From Pandoraea aquatica (GTDB lineage Bacteria > Pseudomonadota > Gammaproteobacteria > Burkholderiales > Burkholderiaceae), in contig NZ_CABPSN010000005.1 in NCBI RefSeq assembly GCF_902459565.1, positions 310,001 to 374,000 on the forward strand: a stretch of 64,000 bases of DNA. The letters are read 5' to 3'. The notes beneath the pieces were generated by a model. The model was not told the origin of the DNA. It did no database searches and saw only the letters and a list, made by a program, of their open reading frames with translations. Positions 35,660 through 45,967 of the stretch are shown piece after piece. Position 1 is the stretch's first letter, and each line of letters opens with the position of its first letter. Position numbers and translations under genes: made by a program.

Positions 35660-36526
35660 ATGAACGTCGAGTTGATTCTGCTGGCGCTCGCGCCGGTCTT
35701 CGTGCTGTGCATTGGCATCGAGGCGTGGTACTGGCGACGCCGCCGTCCGGGCATGTACAGCCTGAAGGACACCATCAGCAACGCAACGCTCGCGCTCATG
35801 CATCAGGGCGCCGACAAGCTCGCGTGGCTGCTCATCGTGCCGTTCTACGCGTGGCTTTACGACCATCACCGTATCTACACGATGCCTGCCGGATGGGTCG
35901 GCTTCGTGCTGCTCTTCGTCGTTCAGGATTTTCTCTACTACGTGTTTCACCGCGCCAGCCATCGCATTCGCTGGCTGTGGGCGGCGCACGTCGTGCACCA
36001 CTCGTCCGAGCGGCTGAATCTGTCGACGGCGTTCCGGCAGAGCCTGATGTATCCCGTGGCGGGCATGTGGCTGTTCTGGACACCGATGGCGCTCATCGGC
36101 TTCACACCGATCCAGATCGTCGGCGTGGTGCTGCTCAATCTCGCGTTCCAGTTCTTCGTGCACACGCAGGCGATTCCGAAGCTCGGCTGGCTGGAGTATG
36201 TGCTCAATACGCCGTCAATCCATCGCGCGCATCACGCACGCAATCCGCGCTACATCGACCGGAATTACGCAGGTGTGCTGGTGATCTGGGACCGCATGTT
36301 CGGCTCATACGTCGAGGAGAGCGATGCAGAACCCTGTGAGTACGGCATCGTCGATCAGATTCACACCCACAACCCGATCACGCTGACGTTCCACGAATGG
36401 CGCACGATGGCGCGTGACGTCGTCACGATGCCGGGCTGGCGCAACAAGTGGATGGCGTTGTTCGGGCCACCGGAATGGCGTCATGCACGTGAGACGACGC
36501 CGATGCCCGAGGGAAAGACGACCTGA
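35660..36526 (+). CDS. Sterol desaturase family (fatty acid hydroxylase superfamily) membrane protein
   Basis: The 288-residue protein shows the di-iron histidine boxes of the superfamily: HRASHRIRWLWAAHVVHHSSE, then HTQAIPKLGWLEYVLNTPSIHRAHHAR. Several hydrophobic spans surround them. Bacterial members hydroxylate or desaturate lipids, but the substrate here is unknown. ATG 35660 follows GAGGAGACGCGAGG. It is monocistronic, convergent with the Sua5 gene. Confidence 0.88.
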   Translation: MNVELILLALAPVFVLCIGIEAWYWRRRRPGMYSLKDTISNATLALMHQGADKLAWLLIVPFYAWLYDHHRIYTMPAGWVGFVLLFVVQDFLYYVFHRASHRIRWLWAAHVVHHSSERLNLSTAFRQSLMYPVAGMWLFWTPMALIGFTPIQIVGVVLLNLAFQFFVHTQAIPKLGWLEYVLNTPSIHRAHHARNPRYIDRNYAGVLVIWDRMFGSYVEESDAEPCEYGIVDQIHTHNPITLTFHEWRTMARDVVTMPGWRNKWMALFGPPEWRHARETTPMPEGKTT

Positions 36527-36539
36527 AGCGGGCGCTGTT

Positions 36540-37646
36540 TTAAGCGCGTTCGAATGCCGCAGCGGCGCGGCCAAGGCGGTCGCCGACGGCGGCCCAGGCG
36601 GGCGTGTCCGGCAGACGCTCGAACAGGATGTGCGTGACGTTGGCGCGGTCGAGGCGACGCAACATTGCGTACAGATCGGTTGCGAGGCCAGCGGGCGTTG
36701 CCGGCAGCACGTGCTTCACGATGTCGGTCGATGCAGCGATGTCGGCAGGCAACGTCGCCAGCGTCGGTGCGAAGGCGACCACGGCCACACGCTCGCCTGC
36801 GGGATGCACGGCCAGCGCCGCCGCAAACTGCCCGGCGTCGCACAGATACAGCGGCGTGCGCGGCGCGTAATGCGCCTTGAGCGTGCCGGACGCACGCGGT
36901 GCATTGCTATCCTGCCCGGGCAGACGCGGCATTTCGCCCAGCGCTTCGGCGATCTGTTCCGGCGTGATATGCCCGGGGCGCAGCAGCGCCGGGAATCCGC
37001 GCGACAGATCCACGATGGTCGATTCGATACCGACGGCTGCTTCGCCGCCGTCGAGCACATGCACGGTAACGCCCGGCAGTCCGGCGAACTCGTCGCGTAC
37101 GTGCTGAGCGGCGGTCGGGCTCACCTGACCGAACCGGTTGGCGGACGGGCCTGCTACGCCGCCCTGACCACCGTTACCACTTTTACCGCCCTTGACCCGA
37201 GCGAACTCGCGCAGCAGCGCCTGCGACACCGGATGCGACGGGACGCGCAAACCGACCGAATCCTGACCGCCGGAGACGGCGTCCGGGATATGCGGCGCGC
37301 GTTTGAGAATGAGCGTGAGGGGACCGGGCCAGAACGCGTCCATCAGCTTGCGCGCGGCAGGCGTGACGTCGTCGCTCCAGTAACCGGGATCGCCTTCCGG
37401 CGAAAAGTGCACGATGACCGGATGATTGGCCGGACGCCCCTTCGCCGCATAGATCGACGCCACAGCCGCCGGATTCTCCGCGTCGCCGCCAAGCCCGTAC
37501 ACCGTCTCCGTCGGGAACGCGACCAGCTCGCCCGCGGCCAGTTGCTCGGCCGCTTGCGTGATGGCAGCCGCCGGCGGCATGACGATGCGCGGGGCGTCGG
37601 ACGGGGACGTCGTAGAGGGCGTGTGAGGCGTGGACGGCGTGGACAT
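36540..37646 (-). CDS. L-threonylcarbamoyladenylate synthase (Sua5 type)
   Basis: This enzyme makes threonylcarbamoyl-AMP for the t6A modification of tRNA. The YrdC domain reads GELVAFPTETVYGLGGDA, KGRPANHPVIVHF and PGPLTLILKR, with the later PSANRFGQVSPT. The Sua5-specific C-terminal domain (HYAPRTPLYLC...) makes it 368 residues. A Gly-rich insert (KGGKSGNGGQGG) lies before GPSANRF. ATG 37646 is chosen at MSTPSTP, 7 bp after the purK stop. It ends the purine cluster, as in Burkholderia. Confidence 0.9.
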   Translation of the reverse strand: MSTPSTPHTPSTTSPSDAPRIVMPPAAAITQAAEQLAAGELVAFPTETVYGLGGDAENPAAVASIYAAKGRPANHPVIVHFSPEGDPGYWSDDVTPAARKLMDAFWPGPLTLILKRAPHIPDAVSGGQDSVGLRVPSHPVSQALLREFARVKGGKSGNGGQGGVAGPSANRFGQVSPTAAQHVRDEFAGLPGVTVHVLDGGEAAVGIESTIVDLSRGFPALLRPGHITPEQIAEALGEMPRLPGQDSNAPRASGTLKAHYAPRTPLYLCDAGQFAAALAVHPAGERVAVVAFAPTLATLPADIAASTDIVKHVLPATPAGLATDLYAMLRRLDRANVTHILFERLPDTPAWAAVGDRLGRAAAAFERA

Positions 37647-37653
37647 CGCGCGC

Positions 37654-38847
37654 TCAGTCTTCCAGCGGAATGTCGAGGCTCGCAGCGGCACTCACACACG
37701 CCTTGCGGGCTTCGTCGAGCGTCGCACCGGCGAACGTGATGTGGCCCATCTTGCGGCCCACGCGCGCGTCTTCCTTACCGTACAGATGCACGCGTGCGGA
37801 CGGCAGTGCCGCCACCGCCGCCCAGGCAGGCGTACGGGGCTGGTCTTTGGCGGGACCCTCGAACCAGATGTCGCCGAGGATGTTGAGCATCACGGCCGGC
37901 GAGTGCTGACGCGTCTCGCCGAGCGGCAGTCCGGCCATCGCGCGCACCTGCTGCTCGAACTGGCTCGAAGCGCAGGCGTCGATGGTGTAATGACCGCTGT
38001 TGTGCGGACGCGGTGCCATCTCGTTCGCGACCAGCGAACCGTCCTTCAGGATGAAGAACTCGACGCACAGCACGCCCACGTAATCCATTTGCGACGCAAT
38101 CGCCGCAGCGGCCGCACGCGCGGCATCGGCAATGGCCGGGGCTGCATCGGGGGCAGGCACCGTCGTCGTCGCGAGAATGCCGTCGATGTGGACGTTCTGG
38201 GCGAGCGGGTACGTGGCGACCTTGCCATCTGCACCGCGCGCGCTCAGCACCGACACTTCGAACGCCAGCGCAAGACGCTTCTCCAGCACGCACGGCACGC
38301 CACCCAGCGCAGCGTAGGCGTCACGGGCTTCAGCGGGCGTATTCACGCGCACCTGACCCTTGCCGTCATAACCCAGACGCGCCGTCTTCAGAATGCCTGG
38401 CAACACGCTGGCAATGGCTGCATCGCCCACGGCGGCGAGCGCCTCGTTCGACTCGATCACCAGATGCGGGGCCACAGGCACACCGCAGCTTTCGATGAAG
38501 CGCTTCTCCGCCACCCGATCCTGCGCAATCGCGACGCAGCGCCCGGCAGGGCTCACGGTCGTGGTTTGCGCGAGGAAATCCAGCGACTGCGCCGGCACGT
38601 TCTCGAACTCGGTCGACACGGCCGGGCACAGCGCGGCCAGCTCGGCGAGCGCCGTCTCGTCACGATAATCGGCCACGATCAGACGGTCGGCGACGGCGCC
38701 GGCCGGGCAGCGCGGGTCCGGGTCCAGCACACAGACCTTGTAACCCATCGACTGGGCGGCAAAACAGAACATGCGGCCGAGTTGGCCGCCGCCCAGCATA
38801 CCCAGCCATTGGCCGGGAAGGACGGGCGCAGCGGAGACGGAATTCAT
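37654..38847 (-). CDS. purK: 5-(carboxyamino)imidazole ribonucleotide synthase
   Basis: PurK uses ATP and bicarbonate to make N5-CAIR from AIR in purine synthesis. The 397-residue ATP-grasp protein starts with [13 protein letters not shown], followed by [44 protein letters not shown] and the C-terminal [16 protein letters not shown]. It follows purE by 40 bp. Confidence 0.96.
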   Translation of the reverse strand: MNSVSAAPVLPGQWLGMLGGGQLGRMFCFAAQSMGYKVCVLDPDPRCPAGAVADRLIVADYRDETALAELAALCPAVSTEFENVPAQSLDFLAQTTTVSPAGRCVAIAQDRVAEKRFIESCGVPVAPHLVIESNEALAAVGDAAIASVLPGILKTARLGYDGKGQVRVNTPAEARDAYAALGGVPCVLEKRLALAFEVSVLSARGADGKVATYPLAQNVHIDGILATTTVPAPDAAPAIADAARAAAAAIASQMDYVGVLCVEFFILKDGSLVANEMAPRPHNSGHYTIDACASSQFEQQVRAMAGLPLGETRQHSPAVMLNILGDIWFEGPAKDQPRTPAWAAVAALPSARVHLYGKEDARVGRKMGHITFAGATLDEARKACVSAAASLDIPLED

Positions 38848-38887
38848 CGACGTTTAGGAACAGACGGTAGCGGGGACGTTTTTTCTT

Positions 38888-39394
38888 TTACAGCGCAGGC
38901 AGCGTCATGCCGCGCGCCGCTTCGGTCTGCTTCGCACGGAATGCTTCGAGCTTGTCGGCGAGCGTCTTGTCGTCGGCAGCCAGCATCGAGACGGCGAACA
39001 GCGCCGCGTTGGCCGCACCGGCTTCACCGATGGCGAAGGTTGCGACCGGCACGCCCTTGGGCATTTGCACGATGGACAGCAGCGAATCTTCGCCACGCAG
39101 ATACTTGCTCGGCACGGGCACGCCCAGCACCGGCACGGTCGTCTTGGCGGCGATCATGCCCGGCAGGTGCGCGGCACCGCCGGCACCGGCGATGATCGCG
39201 ACCAGACCGCGCTCGCGTGCGGCTTCGGCGTAACGGAACATGTCGTCCGGCATGCGGTGTGCCGAGACGACCTGCGCCTCGTACGGCACGCCGAACTCAG
39301 CCAGAATGGCGGCCGCGTTCTTCATCACTTCCCAGTCCGAGTTGGACCCCATTACCACGCCAACGCGCGGCGCCACGGCTTGTTTGTCGCTCAT
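38888..39394 (-). CDS. purE: N5-carboxyaminoimidazole ribonucleotide mutase
   Basis: PurE converts N5-CAIR to CAIR. The 168-residue protein shows [32 protein letters not shown] and [19 protein letters not shown] with the catalytic His of SAHR. It lies between purC (16 bp away) and purK. Confidence 0.97.
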   Translation of the reverse strand: MSDKQAVAPRVGVVMGSNSDWEVMKNAAAILAEFGVPYEAQVVSAHRMPDDMFRYAEAARERGLVAIIAGAGGAAHLPGMIAAKTTVPVLGVPVPSKYLRGEDSLLSIVQMPKGVPVATFAIGEAGAANAALFAVSMLAADDKTLADKLEAFRAKQTEAARGMTLPAL

Positions 39395-39410
39395 AGTCTC
39401 GGTGCCCCGC

Positions 39411-40316
39411 TCAGGCCAGTTGCTGGCCGGTCAGGCGCTCGAGCGCCTCGCGGTACTTGGCGGCCGTCTTCTCGACGACTTCCGTCGGCAGCGCCGGTGC
39501 GGGCGGGGTCTTGCCCCAAGGCTGCGTTTCCAGCCAGTCGCGCACGAACTGCTTGTCGAACGACGGCGGGTTGCTGCCCACGGCGTACGAGTCAGCCGGC
39601 CAGAAGCGCGACGAATCAGCGGTCAGCGCTTCGTCCATCAGGTGCAACTTGCCGTCGTCGTCCAGACCGAATTCGAACTTCGTGTCGGCGATGATGATGC
39701 CGCGCGTGGCGGCGTAAGCGGCGGCTTCCTTGTACAGACGGATCGAGATCTCGCGGATCTGCTCGGCCAGTTCGCGACCGATGCGGCTCGCCATGTCGTC
39801 GAAGCTGATGTTCTCGTCGTGCTCACCCAGTTCGGCCTTGGCCGCCGGGGTGAAAATCGGTTCGGGGAGTTGCTGCGCGTTTTGCAGACCGGCCGGCAGC
39901 TTCACGCCGCACACCGCGCCCGTTGCCTGATAGTCCTTCCAGCCGCTGCCGGCCAGATAGCCACGCACCACGGCTTCGACGAGGATCGGCTTCAGACGCT
40001 TGACCACGACCGCACGGCCGGCGACCTGCGCGGCTTCGTCGGCAGAGACGACCGTCTCCGGGGCCACGCCCGTCAGGTGGTTCGGCACGACGTGTGCGAG
40101 CTTGTCGAACCAGAAGTTGGCCATCTGGTTGAGCACACGGCCCTTGCCCGGAATCGGCTCGCCCATGATCACGTCGAACGCCGAGAGGCGGTCCGTCGTC
40201 ACGATCAGCAGCTTGTCGTCGCCGACGGCGTAGTTATCGCGCACTTTGCCGCGCGAGAGCAGCGGCAGGCTCTTGAGGGAGGATTCGTACAGGGCGTTCA
40301 GAGCGGGGGTAGTCAC
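39411..40316 (-). CDS. purC: Phosphoribosylaminoimidazole-succinocarboxamide synthase
   Basis: PurC (SAICAR synthase) condenses CAIR with aspartate. The family start [26 protein letters not shown] supports GTG 40316, giving 301 residues. Further marks are [24 protein letters not shown] and ADTKFEFG. A frame open to 40433 has no similarity. It leads the purC-purE-purK-Sua5 operon. Confidence 0.96.
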   Translation of the reverse strand: MTTPALNALYESSLKSLPLLSRGKVRDNYAVGDDKLLIVTTDRLSAFDVIMGEPIPGKGRVLNQMANFWFDKLAHVVPNHLTGVAPETVVSADEAAQVAGRAVVVKRLKPILVEAVVRGYLAGSGWKDYQATGAVCGVKLPAGLQNAQQLPEPIFTPAAKAELGEHDENISFDDMASRIGRELAEQIREISIRLYKEAAAYAATRGIIIADTKFEFGLDDDGKLHLMDEALTADSSRFWPADSYAVGSNPPSFDKQFVRDWLETQPWGKTPPAPALPTEVVEKTAAKYREALERLTGQQLA

Positions 40317-40469
40317 GGCGGGACCCAATATCAGGAAGGGCAAAGGCGTAATTATACGCGCGTCGGGGGGCGTTTCACGAAGATGTCGGTCCGGTGCGTT
40401 GATGGGGCCATCGTCTGGGGCCGTCATCTGCACTGCCCGTGGGCCGCGCCGCCTTTGCCCTTCGACGGC

Positions 40470-42080
40470 TTAGACCGGCCAGCGGCGGAACTGCGCTTCC
40501 AGCCGCGACTTTTCGGCGGCCTTCACCAGCAGCGCCACGACCGGCGCACGCGAGACCGGATTCGACAGGGGCTTCGATGCGCCCAGACAGTGCCGGTACC
40601 AGCCAGCCACCGAACTGACGTCGTAATACTTGTTGTCGCACGTCAGCCCGTAGTCGTCGAACGACACCAGCCGCACGGCGTTCGGGTCCTCGACTGCGAT
40701 GGCCTCCTGCGAGATCCTGTCCGTGTGGCCGTCGATGTACGCGGGGGACAGGAAGCGGATACCGTTCAGCATGTCGAGTTCGTCACGCAACCACAGCATG
40801 GCCGTACCGGGTGGCAAGCCCCCCGACGCCAGCAACGGCGACGCCTTCTCGAAGTTCGCTTCGAGGTAGTCGGCGAGCCTGCGGCGTCCCTCCCGGCTTT
40901 GCCAGCCGATCTTGACCCCATGGTCTTTTCCCATCAGTTGCTGCCTGAGGATGTGCACGCGGCGCTCGGCACGTGTTTCACCCCGCCCCGGCTCGCGCAG
41001 CATGGTTGTGAGCCGGGACAGTTCCGCGATCAGGTCAAAGCTGCGCGCCGCCACGTTGATGTGGTGATCGCTGGCTTCGGCGCGCTGCTGGACGACTTCG
41101 TGAGCAAGGAGGCTGCGCAGGCGGGCGTCGCCACCGCGCAATTGCAGCACCGCGCTGGCAATGACGGCGCACGGCCGGGCAATGCCGCGCTCCGAGCAGA
41201 CGAGCGGGATCTTGCCCGGATGCTGCCGCATGAAATCCGCCACGCCTTTGCCGGAGCGCCAGAGCGCAGCGCCGTCGATCTGGGTATCGAAGCGCTCCAT
41301 GCCGTCGAACTCCATGAACTGGACGTGCGACAGGCCACCATCCAGACGGTTGGATGCGGCCGACGGCCGCCTCGCGGCGTTCGCGCAGGCGTTCATACCG
41401 GCATCCGGTGCGCCGCAGCCTCCGCCCGAGCGGGCTAAACGCGTGATATACGCACCTATCGGACGCTCCCGATAGCCGGTCACTTCCGGCTCGCCATCGT
41501 CGCGCGGCTGCTGCATCGTGCCCGGTTCGACACAGAAAATCGCGCCGATCTGAGGGTGCGTTTTGAGCATATGCGTGAGGCTGCGCGCTTCGGCTGGCGT
41601 GGCGGTCGGCCCGACGATGAAGCGGTAGCCGTCCAGTTCCAACAAGCCGAATCGCGTGCATTCGCCGTCCACGCGAATGAGCTTCGCCGTCTTCACGCCA
41701 TAGCGCTCGACCCACGCTTGCGCCGTCTCGCGCAGCGGCACCGACCAGTCGGGCGTCGGATCGTCGCACTCCCAAAGCGAGATGGGAGGCGCGACAGCAG
41801 CGCTCTGGCCGGATGCGACAGGATCTCTGAGATCGTGCGACGTGGCGCGCTTCCAGTCCGCCGCCATCGTCGAGCGTGTGGCCACCGACGGCGAATCGGT
41901 TGTGGACGTGGTTTGAGAAACTTGGGAAGCGCCACTTGTCCCGGCCGTCGAGGGATCAGGATGACGGGTACCGGTCAGCGCGTCTGCCATCGGATGGGAA
42001 CGCGCAGGCGGTGGAGAGGCTTCGGGTCTCGAAATCCCAAAACACCAGGTCATTGTCTTGGGGAAGCGATTGAACGGCAT
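40470..42080 (-). CDS. Effector-like protein: degenerate tyrosine-phosphatase domain plus U-box-like tail
   Basis: ATG 42080 follows CCGGAG and gives 536 residues. Residues 1-100 are Ser/Thr/Pro/Ala-rich and disordered, as in type III effectors. About residues 250-315 read like a PTP core (SHVQFMEFDGMERFDTQIDG, HPGKIPLVCSERGIARPCAV) with Cys295. The P-loop is CX6R instead of CX5R and lacks the preceding His, so catalysis is doubtful. Residues 470-518 (CDNKYYDVSSVAGWY, then LSNPVSRAP) recall the U-box of NleG-type ubiquitin ligases. I know no named homologue. It sits between fba and purC, normally neighbours, suggesting insertion. Confidence 0.6.
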   Translation of the reverse strand: MPFNRFPKTMTWCFGISRPEASPPPARSHPMADALTGTRHPDPSTAGTSGASQVSQTTSTTDSPSVATRSTMAADWKRATSHDLRDPVASGQSAAVAPPISLWECDDPTPDWSVPLRETAQAWVERYGVKTAKLIRVDGECTRFGLLELDGYRFIVGPTATPAEARSLTHMLKTHPQIGAIFCVEPGTMQQPRDDGEPEVTGYRERPIGAYITRLARSGGGCGAPDAGMNACANAARRPSAASNRLDGGLSHVQFMEFDGMERFDTQIDGAALWRSGKGVADFMRQHPGKIPLVCSERGIARPCAVIASAVLQLRGGDARLRSLLAHEVVQQRAEASDHHINVAARSFDLIAELSRLTTMLREPGRGETRAERRVHILRQQLMGKDHGVKIGWQSREGRRRLADYLEANFEKASPLLASGGLPPGTAMLWLRDELDMLNGIRFLSPAYIDGHTDRISQEAIAVEDPNAVRLVSFDDYGLTCDNKYYDVSSVAGWYRHCLGASKPLSNPVSRAPVVALLVKAAEKSRLEAQFRRWPV

Positions 42081-42323
42081 CGATAACTCCGGAGTGCCCG
42101 GAACGGGCAGGTTGACGGGAGGCAGGAGACTGCCACGCGTCATCCCCACGGACTTCCGGGAACGGGTAGATGCCTGTCGTTTTGCATCGGTGTTGGGGCG
42201 CTGGACGGAAGCAGGACGGGACGTGTAACGAAGCGTTGCAACGCCCGTCGACCGGGGCGGATGTTACCTACAATGGAAACGTTCACCCGACCAAAGTGGC
42301 CTGACGAGGCCGAGGGGGCTGCC

Positions 42324-42968
42324 ATGACGATCTCATCGACACCGCGCACTGTCCGGCAGCCATGCATTGGGCGGATGGAGAGATGGCCCGACAAAGGCGG
42401 TCGCAGTGCCGTGTTCGGTCGCTTTGCCGCAGTCGTGTTTGCTGCCGTCGCCCTGCTCTCGCTGCCAAACGCGCCCGCGCTGGCGCAGACGGCCGCCCTG
42501 ACGGCGACCCCACAGGCCCAGCACGCGCCCGCTCATCGGGCAACGCCGCCCCGCGCGGCGTCCGCTGGCAGCGCGACCGACGCCAGCGAGCGCCCCGTCC
42601 TGCCCCGGCTGATCGCCATTGCGCCGCCGGACGACGACGATGCCATCCCGCGCTTCGCGCTTTACGCCGCGCGCGATATCGAACAATTGGGATTGCAGTT
42701 TCCGGCGCAGGCACCCAATGGCGCTTCTGCGTCAACGGACACCGAGGTCATCATCACGATGAGCCTGCGCGACAGCGCGACCACGCGCATGCGCGACTTC
42801 TCACGTCAGCATATGAACGAGCCGATGACGCTGATCGTCGACGGCGTGGAGATGATCACCGCCACCATCCGCTCCGAGCTGGGCGGCAAATTCCAGTTGC
42901 AGATGCCCAAAGAAAAGGCCCGGCTTCTGTTCCAGCGCGTGCTGGCGAAAGCCGGGCCTGCGACCTGA
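42324..42968 (+). CDS. Secreted protein with SecD-P1-head-like domain
   Basis: ATG 42324 follows GAGGGGGC and gives 214 residues. A signal-like helix (FAAVVFAAVALLSLPNAPALA) precedes an Ala/Pro-rich linker. The C-terminal 95 residues (EVIITMSLRDSATTRMRDFSRQHMNEP, MTLIVDGVEMITATIRSELGGKF) resemble the P1 head subdomain of SecD/SecDF. No SecD membrane part is present, so it is not a translocase. It is divergent from the effector-like gene and shares the accessory insertion. Function unknown. Confidence 0.7.
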   Translation: MTISSTPRTVRQPCIGRMERWPDKGGRSAVFGRFAAVVFAAVALLSLPNAPALAQTAALTATPQAQHAPAHRATPPRAASAGSATDASERPVLPRLIAIAPPDDDDAIPRFALYAARDIEQLGLQFPAQAPNGASASTDTEVIITMSLRDSATTRMRDFSRQHMNEPMTLIVDGVEMITATIRSELGGKFQLQMPKEKARLLFQRVLAKAGPAT

Positions 42969-43062
42969 GCGGAAGCGACCGTCCGACATCCGTCAGCGTC
43001 CACCCCTCGCAGGTCGGGCATTGCGTCGTCCGGGTAGCCCGGCGCGACGACAATGCGCCTGA

Positions 43063-44127
43063 TTACTTCACGATCTGAGCGAGATCGCCGCTCTTGTACT
43101 TCTCGGCCATCTTGTCGAGCGAGACCGTCTTGATCTTGCCGGCCTGACCCTCGCAGCCGAACGACAGGTAGCGCGCCTTGCAAACCTGCTTGGCGGCTTC
43201 GCGCGCCGGCTTCAGGTAGTCACGCGGGTCGAACTTGCTCGGGTTTTCGAACAGATAGCGACGGATCGCGCCGGTCATGGCCAGGCGGATGTCGGTATCG
43301 ATGTTGATCTTGCGCACGCCGTGCTTGATGCCTTCGACGATCTCTTCGACCGGCACGCCGTACGTTTCCTTCATGTCGCCACCGAATTCACGGATCTCGG
43401 CGAGCAGTTCCTGCGGCACCGACGACGAACCGTGCATCACCAGGTGGGTGTTCGGAATGCGGCGGTGGATTTCCTTGATGCGGTCGATGGCGAGAATGTC
43501 GCCCGTCGGCTTGCGGCTGAACTTGTAAGCACCGTGCGAGGTACCGATGGCGATCGCCAGCGCGTCGCACTGCGTCTGGTGCACGAAGTCGGCAGCCTGA
43601 TCCGGATCGGTCAGCAGTTGTTCGCGGGTCATCGTGCCGTCGGCACCGTGGCCGTCTTCCTTGTCGCCCTTCATCGTTTCGAGCGAACCCAGCACGCCCA
43701 GTTCGGCTTCCACCGTCACGCCGATGTAGTGCGAGAACTCGACGACCTTGCGCGACACTTCGACGTTGTACTCGTAGCTGGCAACCGACTTGCCGTCGGC
43801 TTCGAGCGAACCGTCCATCATCACGCTCGAGAAGCCGCTCTTGATCGCTGCCATACAGACCGCCGGCGACTGGCCGTGATCCTGGTGCATCACGACCGGG
43901 ATATGCGGGTAGGCTTCCACGGCAGCCGAGATCAGGTGACGCAGGAACGCTTCGCCAGCGTACTTACGGGCACCGGCCGAGGCTTGCATGATGACCGGCG
44001 CGCCAACTTCGTCGGCGGCGGCCATGATCGCGGAAACCTGTTCCAGATTGTTGACGTTGAAGGCCGGCAGACCGTAGCCGTTTTCGGCGGCGTGGTCCAG
44101 CAGCTGTCGCATAGAGACTAGGGGCAT
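43063..44127 (-). CDS. fba: Class II fructose-bisphosphate aldolase
   Basis: This 354-residue zinc enzyme cleaves fructose-1,6-bisphosphate in glycolysis and runs in reverse in gluconeogenesis. Visible motifs are the zinc-site [25 protein letters not shown] and HGSSSVPQ, followed by [11 protein letters not shown]. It belongs to the CbbA-like (Calvin) subtype. It follows pyk by 132 bp in the glycolytic run. Confidence 0.97.
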   Translation of the reverse strand: MPLVSMRQLLDHAAENGYGLPAFNVNNLEQVSAIMAAADEVGAPVIMQASAGARKYAGEAFLRHLISAAVEAYPHIPVVMHQDHGQSPAVCMAAIKSGFSSVMMDGSLEADGKSVASYEYNVEVSRKVVEFSHYIGVTVEAELGVLGSLETMKGDKEDGHGADGTMTREQLLTDPDQAADFVHQTQCDALAIAIGTSHGAYKFSRKPTGDILAIDRIKEIHRRIPNTHLVMHGSSSVPQELLAEIREFGGDMKETYGVPVEEIVEGIKHGVRKINIDTDIRLAMTGAIRRYLFENPSKFDPRDYLKPAREAAKQVCKARYLSFGCEGQAGKIKTVSLDKMAEKYKSGDLAQIVK

Positions 44128-44259
44128 GATGTTCTCCTTGGAATCACAAAACTAAGCAAATCTTTCTTCGATCCGGAGGTGCCCCGCATGACGACAGCTC
44201 GCGCCCGGCGCGGCAGGTGCTGTACGCACCGCCTCGCCGCACTCGCGCGGCCCGCTTGG

Positions 44260-45702
44260 TCATGCCTGGCCCACCTGAACGATCTTCAACGTATTGGTGC
44301 CGCCGGGTTGCCCCATCGGCTCGCCTACCGTCAGCACGATCGTGTCGCCACGCTTCACAACGCCGTTCGACAGCAGCAGCTGTTCGGCTTGCTTGAGCGC
44401 GTGATCGCGGTCATGCGTGGCGTCGGCGCGCATCGCGTAGACGTTGCGATACAGCGCCATTTTGCGATGGCTGCTCATCTGCGACGTCAGCGCAAAAATC
44501 GGCACATGGATCTTGTGACGGGACAGCCACAACGCGGTCGCGCCCGATTCGGTCAGCGCCACGATGGCTTTCGCGCCAAGATGATACGCGGTAAACAGGG
44601 CACCGGCCGCAATCGTTTGGTCGATGCGCGTAAAAGTTTGGTTCAGCCAGTCGCGGTCGAGTTCCACCGTTTCCGAGCGCTCGGCTTCGACGCAAATCGC
44701 CGCCATCGTCTCGATCGTCTCGACCGGGTACTTGCCCGCCGCACTTTCCGCCGACAGCATCACCGCGTCGGTGCCGTCGAGCACCGCGTTGGCGACGTCG
44801 GACACCTCGGCGCGGGTCGGCACCGGGTTGTGAATCATCGACTCCATCATCTGCGTGGCCGTGATGGTCGTCTTGTTCATCTCGCGCGCGAGTTTGATCA
44901 TGCGCTTTTGCAGCGCCGGCACGGCCGCATTGCCCACTTCGATGGCCAGATCGCCACGCGCAACCATGATGCAGTCCGAAGCCGCCAGAATCTCTTCAAG
45001 GGCCGGAATCGCTTCCGCACGCTCGATCTTCGCAATCATCAGCGGCTTGATGCCATACGGCTCGCCCGCCACGTTCGCCAGACGCCGCGCCATTTCCATG
45101 TCGGTGGCGTTCTTCGGGAACGAGACCGCGACGTAATCGGCGCCCAGCGCCATCGCGGTCTTGATGTCTTCCATGTCCTTCGACGTGAGCGCCGGCGCCG
45201 TCAGCCCGCCGCCCTGGCGGTTGATGCCCTTGTTGTTCGACAGGTCGCCGCCGACCTTCACGGTCGTGTGGATCTCGCTGCCGAGCACGCGGTCGACGAT
45301 CAGCACGATCAGGCCGTCGTTGAGCAGCAGCACGTCGCCCGTGCGCACGTCGCGCGGCAGTTCCTTGTAGTCCAGACCGACGCGCTCGTCGTTACCGAGT
45401 TCGCACTCGCTGTCCAGAATGAACTTGGCACCGGCTTCGAGCGTGGTCTTGCCGTTCTCGAACTTGCCGACGCGAATCTTCGGGCCCTGCAGGTCGGCCA
45501 TGATGGCCACTTCGCGGCCCGCCGCCTTCGCGGCCGCGCGCACCATTTCGGCGCGCTCGATGTGGTCCTGCGCCTTGCCGTGCGAGAAGTTCAGGCGAAC
45601 GACGTCGACGCCTGCGGCGATCATGCGCGAAAGCACTTCCGGCGTGCTCGATGCCGGACCGATGGTGGCGACGATCTTGGTGGAGCGGTTCATTACATCC
45701 AT
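44260..45702 (-). CDS. pyk: Pyruvate kinase
   Basis: Pyruvate kinase makes pyruvate and ATP from phosphoenolpyruvate. The 480-residue protein starts near MNRSTKIVATIGPAS and has VVRLNFSHGKAQDH, IMADLQGPKIR, the catalytic Lys/acid block MIAKIERAEAIPALEEI and MVARGDLAIEV, with TATQMMESMI. Of the starts available, ATG 45702 follows GAGGATG; ATG 45693 is also possible. The frame open to 45738 adds nonconserved residues. Confidence 0.96.
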   Translation of the reverse strand: MDVMNRSTKIVATIGPASSTPEVLSRMIAAGVDVVRLNFSHGKAQDHIERAEMVRAAAKAAGREVAIMADLQGPKIRVGKFENGKTTLEAGAKFILDSECELGNDERVGLDYKELPRDVRTGDVLLLNDGLIVLIVDRVLGSEIHTTVKVGGDLSNNKGINRQGGGLTAPALTSKDMEDIKTAMALGADYVAVSFPKNATDMEMARRLANVAGEPYGIKPLMIAKIERAEAIPALEEILAASDCIMVARGDLAIEVGNAAVPALQKRMIKLAREMNKTTITATQMMESMIHNPVPTRAEVSDVANAVLDGTDAVMLSAESAAGKYPVETIETMAAICVEAERSETVELDRDWLNQTFTRIDQTIAAGALFTAYHLGAKAIVALTESGATALWLSRHKIHVPIFALTSQMSSHRKMALYRNVYAMRADATHDRDHALKQAEQLLLSNGVVKRGDTIVLTVGEPMGQPGGTNTLKIVQVGQA

Positions 45703-45967
45703 CTCTTCATCCTCTTTGGGTAGCAGCGCTTTCGACATTACTGGCGCTTAGAGGGTTTGTAACGCAATTAGGCCGCCGCAGGTTAACCAAAAAGTTTGTA
45801 TTGTCCGTACGAAATCGTTTGATTCGATCTCTAACGTTCGCAATAAAGCGATCAAAACCGCCGTCGGCGCACGTTTTCCGGACCGTCGAGCCGCCCTGCG
45901 AGCCCCGCTCCACCTGGGTTTGCACGGTTCAGAGCAAACCCAGCGCAAATTCCGCGTAGTCCGCCGA
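45703..45967. other. pyk-pgk intergenic region
   Basis: This stretch is A+T-rich near pyk and should hold the pyk promoter. CTGGGTTTGC (45914-45923) and GCAAACCCAG (45934-45943) form a perfect 10-bp-arm hairpin just downstream of the pgk stop, without a U-run. Confidence 0.6.
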
